Assembly (NCBI GenBank): GCA_019752045.1
Contig: JAIEMP010000015.1
Coordinates: 62,001 to 126,000 of the forward strand
Direction: 5' to 3'
DNA length: 64,000 bases
Source of the DNA: Chitinophagaceae bacterium
GTDB lineage: Bacteria; Bacteroidota; Bacteroidia; Chitinophagales; Chitinophagaceae
In this document: positions 35,944-45,733 of the stretch, in pieces
Numbering within the stretch: position 1 is the first letter of the stretch
Layout: each line of letters opens with the position of its first letter
The notes under the pieces: generated by a model
What the model saw: only the letters and a program-made list of their open reading frames with translations
Database searches by the model: none
What the model was told of the DNA's origin: nothing
Position numbers and translations under genes: made by a program

Positions 35944-36858
35944 ATGCAAACAACATCGCATTTATTAATGATTAAGCCTGTGGCTTTTGATTTTAATGCT
36001 GAAACAGCAGTGAACAATGCTTTTCAGCAACAGGGAAGTAATGAACAGGCGCAACAGAAAGCAGAAGCCGAGTTTGATGGCTTTGTACAAAAATTAACTG
36101 CTGCCGGTGTAGATGTTACTGTTGTTCAGGATACGCCTGTACCACATACACCCGACAGTATCTTTCCCAACAACTGGATCAGTTTTCATGATGACGGCAG
36201 CATTGTACTCTATCCCATGTATGCTGCTAACAGAAGAGCAGAACGTAAACAGCATGTGCTGGATATGATTGCTTCTAAATTTGAAGTGAAAGAACAAATT
36301 GATTTTTCAGCAAAAGAAAATGAGCAGCTTTTTTTAGAAGGCACAGGAAGTATGGTGCTCGACAGAGATAAACGTATTGCTTATGCATGTCTGTCGCCAC
36401 GCACAAATAAAACAGTTTTTGAAGAATGGTGCAACAGAATGCAGTTTACGCCATGCAGCTTTTACAGTGTAGATGAAAACGGAAGTGAAATTTATCATAC
36501 CAATGTAATGATGTGTGTGGCAGACAGGTATGTTGTGATTTGTTTAGACAGCATCCGTGATGCAACCGAACGGAATCAAGTAATTGAAACCATCCGCAAC
36601 AGCGGCAAAAAAATCATCGAAGTATCATACAGTCAAATGAACCGGTTTGCAGGCAATATGCTGCAGGTGCAAAATAATGAAGGAACAAAATTTCTGGTGA
36701 TGAGCAGTCAGGCATTTCATTCATTAACACCTGAACAGGTAAAAGAATTAGAGTTGTACAACCCCATCATTCACTCCGATCTTACAACCATTGAAACCAA
36801 TGGCGGCGGCAGTGCAAGATGCATGATGGCCGAAGTGTTTCTGCCTGTTAAGAAATAA
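35944..36858 (+). CDS. ctlX: Citrulline utilization hydrolase CtlX-like (amidinotransferase family)
   Basis: HLLMIKPVAFDFNAETAVNNAFQ, PDSIFPNNWISFHDDGSIVLYPM, FLEGTGSMVLDRD, NGGGSARCMMAEVFLP. Confidence 0.85.
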   Translation: MQTTSHLLMIKPVAFDFNAETAVNNAFQQQGSNEQAQQKAEAEFDGFVQKLTAAGVDVTVVQDTPVPHTPDSIFPNNWISFHDDGSIVLYPMYAANRRAERKQHVLDMIASKFEVKEQIDFSAKENEQLFLEGTGSMVLDRDKRIAYACLSPRTNKTVFEEWCNRMQFTPCSFYSVDENGSEIYHTNVMMCVADRYVVICLDSIRDATERNQVIETIRNSGKKIIEVSYSQMNRFAGNMLQVQNNEGTKFLVMSSQAFHSLTPEQVKELELYNPIIHSDLTTIETNGGGSARCMMAEVFLPVKK

Positions 36859-36935
36859 ACAATGTGCTTTTAAAAGTATTTATAACCGGGAAGACGGAAA
36901 GATGAAAACAATTGTGTCATCATAAACTGATCGCA

Positions 36936-37760
36936 TTATTTTCTTCCCTGAATTTGCAGTTTGCTGATTTTAAGCAAACTGTTTTTTCTTTTTAACAAAT
37001 CTGCAACCGCTTTTTCCTGTTCACTGATTTCGTTGGAAAGCTGTACCCAGCATCTGTTAAACTGTTGTTTTACTTTTTCATTTGGATGAAAAAAGAATTG
37101 AGCTTCGCTGATCCATGTTTTCATATCTTCTGCATCATGCCATAGTCCGATGCTGCTTTGTAATTGATCCAGGTAATTATATTGCCTGAGTGTAAGCAAT
37201 TTTATTTTATCTTTTTCCATCAGCCAATGATAAGCATACATTAACCGTTTGATGTTTTTTCGCAGGTGATGCCAGTGTGATTGCTGAAGACCACTTGCCA
37301 ATCTTATTACTTTTGCTTTCAATTTCTTTGCATAAGACAGGACTTGTACTAATGAAGTATGTTCACTTTCCTTAGCAACTGTTTTATGTAGCGCTGTCAG
37401 CACATTTTTATTGCGCCTTGCTTCTGATAAAAAATCAGATGTATAGCCGTTCAGATCAGTCTCCAATGAAGCGTTTTGCAATAACAACCTGTACCGATTG
37501 CTTTTCATCCATTTTATTCGCAAATGATTTAAACGAATCAAGCCTGCCTGCTTAAAAACTTCCCGTACTTGTTTCTTGAGTTTACTGATTTTCTTTTCAT
37601 GCTTTTTTTGCTTTTCCAAAAAATCAAGCAGCGCTCTGCCCTTCTTTAAACTCACCCTTAGTTCATGCATAGCCTCTTCTTTACCGGATTGTAAAAACAA
37701 ATCCAGTGATTGTATGGCAAGTGCTGTATGTTCAGCAGCATAGGCTTTGAGCGGATTCAT
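36936..37760 (-). CDS. CHAD domain-containing protein
   Basis: AMHELRVSLKKGRALLDFL, HHLRKNIKRLMYAYHWL: His/Arg-rich CHAD helices. Confidence 0.8.
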   Translation of the reverse strand: MNPLKAYAAEHTALAIQSLDLFLQSGKEEAMHELRVSLKKGRALLDFLEKQKKHEKKISKLKKQVREVFKQAGLIRLNHLRIKWMKSNRYRLLLQNASLETDLNGYTSDFLSEARRNKNVLTALHKTVAKESEHTSLVQVLSYAKKLKAKVIRLASGLQQSHWHHLRKNIKRLMYAYHWLMEKDKIKLLTLRQYNYLDQLQSSIGLWHDAEDMKTWISEAQFFFHPNEKVKQQFNRCWVQLSNEISEQEKAVADLLKRKNSLLKISKLQIQGRK

Positions 37761-37832
37761 AGTTGAAAGTTACCGATTATGAGTTTGAGAAGATGTTAAG
37801 CTTTTCATAGTTCGAATCACTATTTTTGAAGC

Positions 37833-38720
37833 ATGAAGCTGAGCGGTTTTACATTTGTTCGCAACGCAGTTAAATACGACTATCCCATTGTTGAATCCAT
37901 CAAATCCCTTTTACCACTGGTAGATGAGTATATTGTATGTGTGGGCAACAGCGAAGACAGTACACTTGCTTTGATTGAATCCATCGCATCACCTAAAATA
38001 AAAATTGTTCATTCGGTATGGGACGATTCGTTGAGAGAAGGCGGAAAAGTATTAGCGGTGGAAACAGATAAAGCAAAAGCGGCAGTTTCAACAGATAGTG
38101 ACTGGTTGTTTTATTTGCAGGGCGATGAAGTAGTGCATGAAAAAGATTTGCCCCTGATAAAAGAAGCAATGGAGAAATACCTCAATGATTCAAAAGTGGA
38201 TGGCTTGCTGTTTAAATATATTCATTTTTACGGCAGCTATCAGTATGTAGGCGACAGCCGGCGTTGGTATAAAAACGAAATACGGGTTATCCGCAACAAT
38301 CCTGAAATCCACAGCTGGAAAGATGCACAGGGTTTTCGGAAAAATGAACAGAAACTACGTGTAAAATTAATTGATGCATACATTTATCATTATGGTTGGG
38401 TTAAAACACCACAGCAACAAAACGAAAAACAAAAAGATTTCGGCAAGTTATGGCGCTCCGATGCAGAAATTGCACAACACAAAGCATGGCTTGAAACGTT
38501 GAAAAACGGATTTGATTATTACAACGATGTGGATTCGCTCAGCATCTTTACCGGTACTCATCCACAGGTAATGGAAGAACGTATTGCAACACTCAACTGG
38601 AAGTTTGAGTTTGATGTAACAAAGAAAAAATTCAGAAACATCAAAACACAACTGCTTTATTTTATTGAAAAGACAACGGGCAAACGGTTATTCGATTACA
38701 GAAATTATAAACAGATTTAG
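37833..38720 (+). CDS. Glycosyltransferase family 2-like protein
   Basis: MKLSGFTFVRNAVKYDYPIVESIKSLLPLVDEYIVCVGNSEDST..WLFYLQGDEVVHE. Confidence 0.85.
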   Translation: MKLSGFTFVRNAVKYDYPIVESIKSLLPLVDEYIVCVGNSEDSTLALIESIASPKIKIVHSVWDDSLREGGKVLAVETDKAKAAVSTDSDWLFYLQGDEVVHEKDLPLIKEAMEKYLNDSKVDGLLFKYIHFYGSYQYVGDSRRWYKNEIRVIRNNPEIHSWKDAQGFRKNEQKLRVKLIDAYIYHYGWVKTPQQQNEKQKDFGKLWRSDAEIAQHKAWLETLKNGFDYYNDVDSLSIFTGTHPQVMEERIATLNWKFEFDVTKKKFRNIKTQLLYFIEKTTGKRLFDYRNYKQI

Positions 38721-39616
38721 GCTAAGCCCAGCACCCGTTTTACGCCATCTTCCAACTTAACAGGAACATAGCCCAACTCTTTTACTGCTTTTGTAATGAT
38801 GAACCCGGTCTTAGCCGGTCGTTTGGCCGGCTCTTTAAATGTTTCTGCTGTCACCTGTTCTATCAACGAATCATCGGCCTTTAAAACATTTGCCACAAGC
38901 AATGCCAGTTGATAAGGTGTGCACATTTCTTTACCTGAAATATGATAAATACCCTTTGCATGTTTCAACAGCACCAGAATAATTCCTTTGGCAAGATCTT
39001 CAACATAAGTAGGTGTTCTGAACTGATCATTCACCACTTTTATTTTTTCACCTGCTGTTAATTTATCTTTCACCCATTGAATAAAATTAGGACGGCCGCC
39101 CGGCACTTTACCACCATACACTAAAACCGTTCGTACAATGGCCCAATGCAATCCGCTCATCTCAACAATTTCTTCGCCCAGTAATTTACTTTCACCATAA
39201 TCATTCACAGGGTTGGGTGCAGCATGTTCATCATAAGGCCCATCAGTTCCATCAAACACAAAATCTGTACTGAGATAAATGAAATAAGATTTGGTTTTTT
39301 GTGCGGCTTTAATCAATGTTCGTGTAGCACCAACATTTGTTTTCCAGCAATTGGTTTTATCTGTTGCACATTCGTTGGGTTGGGTTATTGCTGCAGCATG
39401 AATGATGATGTGCGGAGAAAGTTTTTCAACCAGTGATTGTGAGCGTTTAAAATCAGTAATATCAAGCTCATGATATGTAACACCGTTACCTTGTCCGTAT
39501 GGTAAACGGCTGGGGCCTTTGCCGGTTGCATGAATAACGAACTTCCCTTCTTCCACCAACTGGCGGATAAGATGTTGTCCTAATAATCCATTTGCACCTG
39601 TCACAAATACTTTCAT
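38717..39616 (-). CDS. SDR/RmlD-type sugar nucleotide reductase
   Basis: MKVFVTGANGLLGQHLIRQLVEEG, YLSTDFVFDGTDGPYDE, NDYGESKLLGE. Confidence 0.92.
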   Translation of the reverse strand: MKVFVTGANGLLGQHLIRQLVEEGKFVIHATGKGPSRLPYGQGNGVTYHELDITDFKRSQSLVEKLSPHIIIHAAAITQPNECATDKTNCWKTNVGATRTLIKAAQKTKSYFIYLSTDFVFDGTDGPYDEHAAPNPVNDYGESKLLGEEIVEMSGLHWAIVRTVLVYGGKVPGGRPNFIQWVKDKLTAGEKIKVVNDQFRTPTYVEDLAKGIILVLLKHAKGIYHISGKEMCTPYQLALLVANVLKADDSLIEQVTAETFKEPAKRPAKTGFIITKAVKELGYVPVKLEDGVKRVLGLA

Positions 39617-39714
39617 AAGTTGAATATAAAACTTTCAACAGCAGAAATGAAATAAACTATACAGCACCCTTTTAGGTTGCTGTATGAAAATAAAAACAGA
39701 CGTTTACTTTTTAA

Positions 39715-41814
39715 TTATTTCAATTCCATTCCCATATTATACATCACAAAACTCCAGATGTCTGCAGCCTCTTCAATTTGTTTGCTGGTGGGCTTTCCGG
39801 CACCATGTCCGGCTTTAGTTTCAATCCTGATCAGCACAGGATTGTTACCCTTGTGTGCTTCCTGTAATCTTGCAGCAAATTTAAATGAGTGAGCAGGCAC
39901 TACCCTATCATCGTGATCGGCAGTTGTAACCAATGTTGCCGGATAAGCAGTACCATCTTTTAAATTATGCAACGGCGAATATTGAATGAGATATTTAAAC
40001 TGATCTGCATTATCGCTTCGGCCATACTCAACTGCCCAAGCCCAGCCGATGGTGAATAAATGATAACGCAGCATATCCATTACTCCAACTGCCGGTAAAG
40101 CCACCTTAAATAAATCAGGCCGCTGTGTCATACAGGCACCTACAAGCAGGCCACCATTTGATCCGCCACGAATGGCGATCTTATTTTTGTTTGTATAATT
40201 ATTTGCAATTAAATATTCTGCAGCTCCAATAAAATCGTCAAACACATGTTGTTTGTTTTCGAGCATGCCTGCTTTATGCCAGGCTTCGCCATATTCATTA
40301 CCGCCACGCAGATTTACTACGGCATAAATTCCACCCTGCTCCATCCAGAATGCATTGCTGATGCTGAAGCCGGGGGTTTGTGGAATATTAAATCCACCAT
40401 AACCATACAACAGCACAGGATTATTACCATCCAGCTTCATTCCTTTTTTAGCCGTTAAAAACATGGGTACTTTTGTGCCGTCCTTACTGGTAAAAAACAC
40501 CTGTTTGGTTTCGTACTCTTCGTTTTTAAATTTTGTTTCTGTTTTACGAAACAATACAGAACTGCCTGTTGCAATATTATATCGGTAAATTGTTGCAGGA
40601 GAATTATAAGAACTGTAGGTGTAGAAAAATTCTTTGTCTTCTTTCTTGCCGCCAAAACCACCTGCTGATCCAATACCGGGCAATTTTATTTCCCGTACAA
40701 GTTTTCCGTCCATTGTATATTGAAACACTTTGGTAGAAGCATCTTTCAGATAAGAGCAGAATAAATAGCCACCGCCTGTGTTTACATTTTGCAAAACTTC
40801 CTGCCGCTCAGGAATTACAACCTGCTGCACTTTTGGATTTTTCGGGTCAATTAAAATCACTTTGTAATTGGGTGCACCATCATTGGTGAGTAATAATAAT
40901 TTATCAGCAACATTTTCAATTACTGAAGGTTCTGTTTTAAAACCCGGAACCAGTAATGAAAATTCTTTTTGCTGCTGCAGCAAATCCTTCACCCAAACTT
41001 CATTACCGCTGGTGCCTTCACTGGTGCTGAGGATGAGGAAACGGTTATCTTCTGTAAGCCCCGCACCAACATTACGTAAAGGATGGGCCTTATCTTCAAA
41101 CACCAGTTCATCCTGCTCCTGTGCTGTACCCATTTTATGATAATACACTGCATGAAACTGATTTTGTTTACTGAGTTTATTTTTATCGTCGGGTGCAGGA
41201 TAACGGCTGTAATAAAATCCCTCATCTCCTTTCCATGAAACACCGCTAAACTTGACCCACTGAATTTTATCCGTCAAGAGTTTTTTTGTTGCAACATCCA
41301 TAACAGATATCTCCTGCCAGTCGCTGCCGCTTTGTGCTACTAAATACGCAAAGTACCTGCTGCTTTTAGAAAAGGAAATTCCACCCAGTGCAGCAGTACC
41401 ATCTCCAGATAATTTATTGGGATCAAGAAATACTTCGGCCTCACCTGTTAAACCCATTTGCCGGTAAAGAATACTTTGATTTTGCAAGCCATCATTTTTA
41501 CTGAAATAATACCAGTTCCCTTCTTTTGATGGAGAACCGATGCGGGGATAATTCCACATTTCGCTCAGCCGTTCTTTTACCTTGTTACGAAATGGAATGG
41601 ACTGGAGATAATTAAAAGTGACTTTATTTTGCTCTATCACCCATGCTTTTGTTTCATTACTGTTATCATCTTCAAGCCAGCGAAAGGGATCTGCCACTTC
41701 AACACCATGATAATTTTCTTTTACATCGCTCTTTTTTGTTACAGGGTATTGCAATTGTGCAGTTAGTTCTGCTATCAACATCATATTTACAGCAATTAAG
41801 AAATAACTTTTCAT
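39715..41814 (-). CDS. Prolyl oligopeptidase (S9 family)
   Basis: DPFRWLEDDNSNETKAWVIEQNKVT; GGSNGGLLVGACMTQRPDLF; DHDDRVVPAHSFKFAA; AGHGAGKPTSK. Confidence 0.96.
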   Translation of the reverse strand: MKSYFLIAVNMMLIAELTAQLQYPVTKKSDVKENYHGVEVADPFRWLEDDNSNETKAWVIEQNKVTFNYLQSIPFRNKVKERLSEMWNYPRIGSPSKEGNWYYFSKNDGLQNQSILYRQMGLTGEAEVFLDPNKLSGDGTAALGGISFSKSSRYFAYLVAQSGSDWQEISVMDVATKKLLTDKIQWVKFSGVSWKGDEGFYYSRYPAPDDKNKLSKQNQFHAVYYHKMGTAQEQDELVFEDKAHPLRNVGAGLTEDNRFLILSTSEGTSGNEVWVKDLLQQQKEFSLLVPGFKTEPSVIENVADKLLLLTNDGAPNYKVILIDPKNPKVQQVVIPERQEVLQNVNTGGGYLFCSYLKDASTKVFQYTMDGKLVREIKLPGIGSAGGFGGKKEDKEFFYTYSSYNSPATIYRYNIATGSSVLFRKTETKFKNEEYETKQVFFTSKDGTKVPMFLTAKKGMKLDGNNPVLLYGYGGFNIPQTPGFSISNAFWMEQGGIYAVVNLRGGNEYGEAWHKAGMLENKQHVFDDFIGAAEYLIANNYTNKNKIAIRGGSNGGLLVGACMTQRPDLFKVALPAVGVMDMLRYHLFTIGWAWAVEYGRSDNADQFKYLIQYSPLHNLKDGTAYPATLVTTADHDDRVVPAHSFKFAARLQEAHKGNNPVLIRIETKAGHGAGKPTSKQIEEAADIWSFVMYNMGMELK

Positions 41815-41868
41815 AAAAATAATTTGCGCTTAAGTTACTGCAAACGATTGAAAGAACAGTACGAACAA

Positions 41869-41896
41869 TTGTTATCATCGCATTTCCTTATTTTTG
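41869..41896 (+). promoter_or_regulatory. Candidate promoter of pfkA
   Basis: TTG (41869-41871) -N17- TATTTTTG (41889-41896), close to the Bacteroidota -33/-7 layout. Confidence 0.45.
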
Positions 41897-41976
41897 GCCC
41901 TCGATAAAAGCAGCTGTGTGCAACTGAAACAGGATTGATTGCGGCTGCAGTCATCATTTACTAACTGAGTTTGAAC

Positions 41977-42960
41977 ATGAGCAGTAAAGTTTCAAAGATT
42001 GGAGTACTTACATCAGGCGGTGATTCACCTGGAATGAATGCAGCTATCAGAGCCGTGGTTCGTACCAGCCTGTATCATAATCTGGAGGTGTTTGGAATTA
42101 TGCGTGGCTATCAGGGCATGGTAGATGATGATATTGTTCCCATGCACAGCCGGAGTGTTGCCAACATTATACAACGGGGCGGCACCATTCTTAAAACCGC
42201 CCGTTGCAAAGATTTTTTTGAACCGGAAGGCCGTAAGAAAGCATACAATAATCTCAAAAAACATGGTATTGACGGGCTGGTGATTATTGGTGGCGATGGC
42301 AGCTTCAGAGGTGCACAAAAATTTTCGAACGAATTTGATATTCCCTGTATTGGTTTACCGGGCACTATTGATAAAGATATTGCCGGCAGCGATTTTACCA
42401 TTGGTTTTGATACAGCCGTTAACACAGCTGTTGAAGCGATTGATAAAATTCGTGATACTGCCGATGCCCATGACCGCCTGTTTATTATTGAAGTGATGGG
42501 CCGTGATGCAGGATATATTGCATTGCACAGCGGTATAGCAACAGGTGCCGAGCATATTCTGATTCCTGAAACAAAAACAGATCTGGAAGCGGTAGTAGAT
42601 TCGCTGGAAGAAAAAGAACGCCGCAAAAAACTGGTGAACATGATTGTGGTAGCAGAAGGTGATGAAACCGGTGGTGGTAATGAAGTAGCTGCCATCATCA
42701 AAAAAAGAATGCCGCATCTGGATACGAGAGTATGTATTCTTGGTCATATTCAACGGGGCGGCTCCCCTTCCTGTCTGGATCGTGTAATAGCCAGCCGTTT
42801 GGGTTATGCAGCCGTGGATGCATTAATGGAAGGAAGACATAACACCATGATCGGCATCATGAACAACAAACTTCATTTTACTCCATTAGACAAAGCTGTA
42901 AAAGCAAAGCAACGGGTGAACGATGAATGGATGAAGATTGTAAAGATTCTTGCGAGTTAG
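41977..42960 (+). CDS. pfkA: 6-phosphofructokinase
   Basis: IGVLTSGGDSPGMNAAIRAVVR, IGGDGSFRGA, PGTIDKDIAGSD, VMGRDAGYIA. ATG at 41977; the ORF track opens at a TTG (41971). Confidence 0.97.
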   Translation: MSSKVSKIGVLTSGGDSPGMNAAIRAVVRTSLYHNLEVFGIMRGYQGMVDDDIVPMHSRSVANIIQRGGTILKTARCKDFFEPEGRKKAYNNLKKHGIDGLVIIGGDGSFRGAQKFSNEFDIPCIGLPGTIDKDIAGSDFTIGFDTAVNTAVEAIDKIRDTADAHDRLFIIEVMGRDAGYIALHSGIATGAEHILIPETKTDLEAVVDSLEEKERRKKLVNMIVVAEGDETGGGNEVAAIIKKRMPHLDTRVCILGHIQRGGSPSCLDRVIASRLGYAAVDALMEGRHNTMIGIMNNKLHFTPLDKAVKAKQRVNDEWMKIVKILAS

Positions 42961-43001
42961 AGATTTGAATATTTGGGATTTGAACATTTCAAAATTCCTT
43001 T

Positions 43002-43421
43002 ATGGCAACTTTTAAACAATTTGAAGAACTTCCTGTTTGGAAAGATGCAAGATTACTTGCTAAAAAAATAAAGTCTGCTACACAGAAAGATCTGTTTCAA
43101 AAGGATTACAAATTTGTTTCTCAGATTACAGCTGCTGCAGGATCTGTAATGGACAATATCGCTGAAGGCTTTGAAAGAGGAAGTCAATTTGAATTTGTAA
43201 ATCACCTAAGCTACGCAAAAGGGTCTGCAGGCGAAGTAAGATCTCAGCTATACAGAGCATTTGATTTTGATTATATAACAGAAACAGAAAAAAACCAGTT
43301 AGTGACTGCCTATGAAACACTCTCATCGCACATAGCAAATTTTATGTCGTATCTAAATCAATCAGAAATTAAAGGAAAAAAGTTTGAGGGTAGAGCTAAT
43401 CAATCTTCAAATAATAAATAA
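43002..43421 (+). CDS. Four-helix-bundle protein (23S rRNA intervening sequence protein family)
   Basis: FEELPVWKDARLLAKKIKSAT..FVSQITAAAGSVMDNIAEGFERGSQFEFVNHLSYAKGSAGEVRSQLYRAFD is the IVS/S23 signature. Confidence 0.95.
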   Translation: MATFKQFEELPVWKDARLLAKKIKSATQKDLFQKDYKFVSQITAAAGSVMDNIAEGFERGSQFEFVNHLSYAKGSAGEVRSQLYRAFDFDYITETEKNQLVTAYETLSSHIANFMSYLNQSEIKGKKFEGRANQSSNNK

Positions 43422-43443
43422 CTAATCTTCAAATTCTCTTCAC

Positions 43444-44937
43444 ATGTCAAAAAACGTTTCCAAATACTTACATACCGAAATGGATAAAGCTGCCGGTGTA
43501 AGACATATGAGTCACCGCACTAAGATTGTAGCTACAGTTGGGCCTGCCTGTGATACCTACGACAAGCTGCTTCAACTTGTAAAATCAGGTGTAAATGTAT
43601 TTCGCTTAAACTTTTCACATGGCGGCCATGAAGATAAAGCGCAGATCATCGAACATATCCGGAACATCAATAAAAACGAACCATATAACATTGCAATCCT
43701 TGGCGATCTGCAGGGGCCAAAACTCCGTGTAGGTGAAATGGAAGGTGGTGGTATTGATGTGGCTGAAGGAGATATTCTAACCTTCACCAATGAAAAATTG
43801 GTGGGAACAAAAGAACGCATTTATGTTTCCTATCCCGATCTGCACAAAGATGTAAAACCGGGCAATATTATTTTAATTGACGATGGTAAACTGGAAGTAA
43901 AAGTTGTGGGCATTACCCGTGAAAAAGATGTGCAGGTGCAGGTTACATTAGGCGGTAAATTATCATCAAAAAAAGGAATCAACTTACCCGATACAAAAAT
44001 TTCTTTACCAGCTTTAACTGATAAAGACCTGGCTGATCTTGAATTTATTATTGATCAGGAGCTGGATTGGGTGGCACTTTCATTTGTTCGTAATGTAAAA
44101 GACATCATCATTCTGCGCAACAAATTAGATGAGCGGAAAAGCAAGAGTAAGATCATTGCAAAAATTGAAAAGCCCGAAGCGGTTGCCAATATCCGTGACA
44201 TCATCATCGAAAGCGATGGTATCATGATTGCACGTGGTGATCTTGGTGTTGAACTTCCTGTAGAACAGGTTCCGTTGATTCAAAAAGACATCATTAAGAA
44301 ATGTATCCATCGTGCAAAGCCCGTGATTGTGGCAACGCAAATGATGGAAAGTATGATAGACAGAGTAAAGCCCAACAGAAGTGAAATTACAGACGTTGCC
44401 AATGCTGTACTGGAAGGTGCCGATGCAGTGATGCTGAGTGGTGAAACAGCTACCGGTAACCACCCTTCACTGGTTGTAGAAACCATGTGCAAGATCATTG
44501 AAGAAGTTGAAACCAGTTCTTATTACCGATACGATCGTGAAGAAGATCTGAAACCTCAACCCCACTCTCCTTCTTTCTTGAGTGATGCCATTTGTTACAA
44601 CGCCTGCGAGATTGCAAAAGATGTACATGCAGCTGCATTAATAGGAATGACGCAAAGCGGTTACACGGGTTTTATGCTCAGCAGCTTCAGACCAAAAGCT
44701 CCGCTCTTTATTTTTACAAAAGAACGCACATTGGTGAATCAACTTAGTTTAAGCTGGGGTGTACGTGCCTTTTACTATTCAGAAGAGATAAGTGTTGATG
44801 GCATCATTAACGACCAGATCAATATCTTAAAAGAACGTGGTTTTGTAAAAACAGGCGAAATTGTTGTAAACACAGGCAGCACACCCGTACACCTGCACTT
44901 ACCTACCAACCTGATTAAAATTACAGTTGTTGATTAA
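43444..44937 (+). CDS. pyk: Pyruvate kinase
   Basis: RTKIVATVGPACDTYDKLLQLVKSGVNVFRLNFSHG; AKIEKPEAVANI; MIARGDLGVELP; AVMLSGETATG. Confidence 0.97.
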   Translation: MSKNVSKYLHTEMDKAAGVRHMSHRTKIVATVGPACDTYDKLLQLVKSGVNVFRLNFSHGGHEDKAQIIEHIRNINKNEPYNIAILGDLQGPKLRVGEMEGGGIDVAEGDILTFTNEKLVGTKERIYVSYPDLHKDVKPGNIILIDDGKLEVKVVGITREKDVQVQVTLGGKLSSKKGINLPDTKISLPALTDKDLADLEFIIDQELDWVALSFVRNVKDIIILRNKLDERKSKSKIIAKIEKPEAVANIRDIIIESDGIMIARGDLGVELPVEQVPLIQKDIIKKCIHRAKPVIVATQMMESMIDRVKPNRSEITDVANAVLEGADAVMLSGETATGNHPSLVVETMCKIIEEVETSSYYRYDREEDLKPQPHSPSFLSDAICYNACEIAKDVHAAALIGMTQSGYTGFMLSSFRPKAPLFIFTKERTLVNQLSLSWGVRAFYYSEEISVDGIINDQINILKERGFVKTGEIVVNTGSTPVHLHLPTNLIKITVVD

Positions 44938-44960
44938 CGACAATCTGCATTAAGTAAATA

Positions 44961-44985
44961 ACGCCCCGAATTTCGGGGCGTTTTT
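44961..44985 (+). terminator. Terminator of pyk
   Basis: ACGCCCCGAA/TTTCGGGGCG followed by TTTTT. Confidence 0.85.
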
Positions 44986-45007
44986 GTTTGCTGATTTTGT
45001 ATTTTCA

Positions 45008-45733
45008 ATGCTCATGCAGCACATTCAATACACATCACTGAGTGAAACAGCTGTGTTGCTTTCATTTGGCAATACAATAAGCGAACAGCTGCATCAACAG
45101 GTGATGCAGATAAAAAATATTCTGGAACAGGATCCTTTTAAAGGATTTGTTGAAACGGTGCCTGCGTACAATTCACTGGCTGTATATTACAATCCGGCAG
45201 AAGTTGTTCAGCAACAGGGAACCATTGCGGCTGCTGTCATTTATCAACTGAAAAAAACAGTTGATGCTGCAGAGTTGACCATAAACAATACGACCGCTTC
45301 TCCTGTAATAAACATTCCAGTATGTTATGATGAAGAATATGGCATTGATTTGCAGGAATTATCTGTACAATTAAATCTTTCAGTTGATGAAATCATTCAA
45401 CTGCATACTAAACCTGTTTATACCATTTACATGATTGGTTTTACACCCGGCTTTCCGTACATGGGAACAGTGGATGAAAAATTAGCGACCAAACGAAAAG
45501 CCCAGCCAAGAGTGCAGGTGCCTGCAGGTTCGGTTGCCATTGCAGGTAATCAAACAGGCATCTATCCTTTAGCAACACCGGGCGGCTGGAATATTATTGG
45601 CCGATCAGCCATCAATGTATTTGATCAGCAAAAAGAAAATCCATTCCTGCTGAAAGCAGGTGATCAGGTTCAATTTAGATCAGTAACAAAAAAAGAATTT
45701 GCAATACTTGTTGCTAAACAATTAACCAAATGA
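45008..45733 (+). CDS. pxpB: 5-oxoprolinase subunit PxpB
   Basis: IYMIGFTPGFPYMGTVDEKLATKRKAQPRVQVPAGSVAIAGNQTGIYPLATPGGWNIIGR. Start at 45008; the ORF opens at 44984. Confidence 0.95.
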   Translation: MLMQHIQYTSLSETAVLLSFGNTISEQLHQQVMQIKNILEQDPFKGFVETVPAYNSLAVYYNPAEVVQQQGTIAAAVIYQLKKTVDAAELTINNTTASPVINIPVCYDEEYGIDLQELSVQLNLSVDEIIQLHTKPVYTIYMIGFTPGFPYMGTVDEKLATKRKAQPRVQVPAGSVAIAGNQTGIYPLATPGGWNIIGRSAINVFDQQKENPFLLKAGDQVQFRSVTKKEFAILVAKQLTK

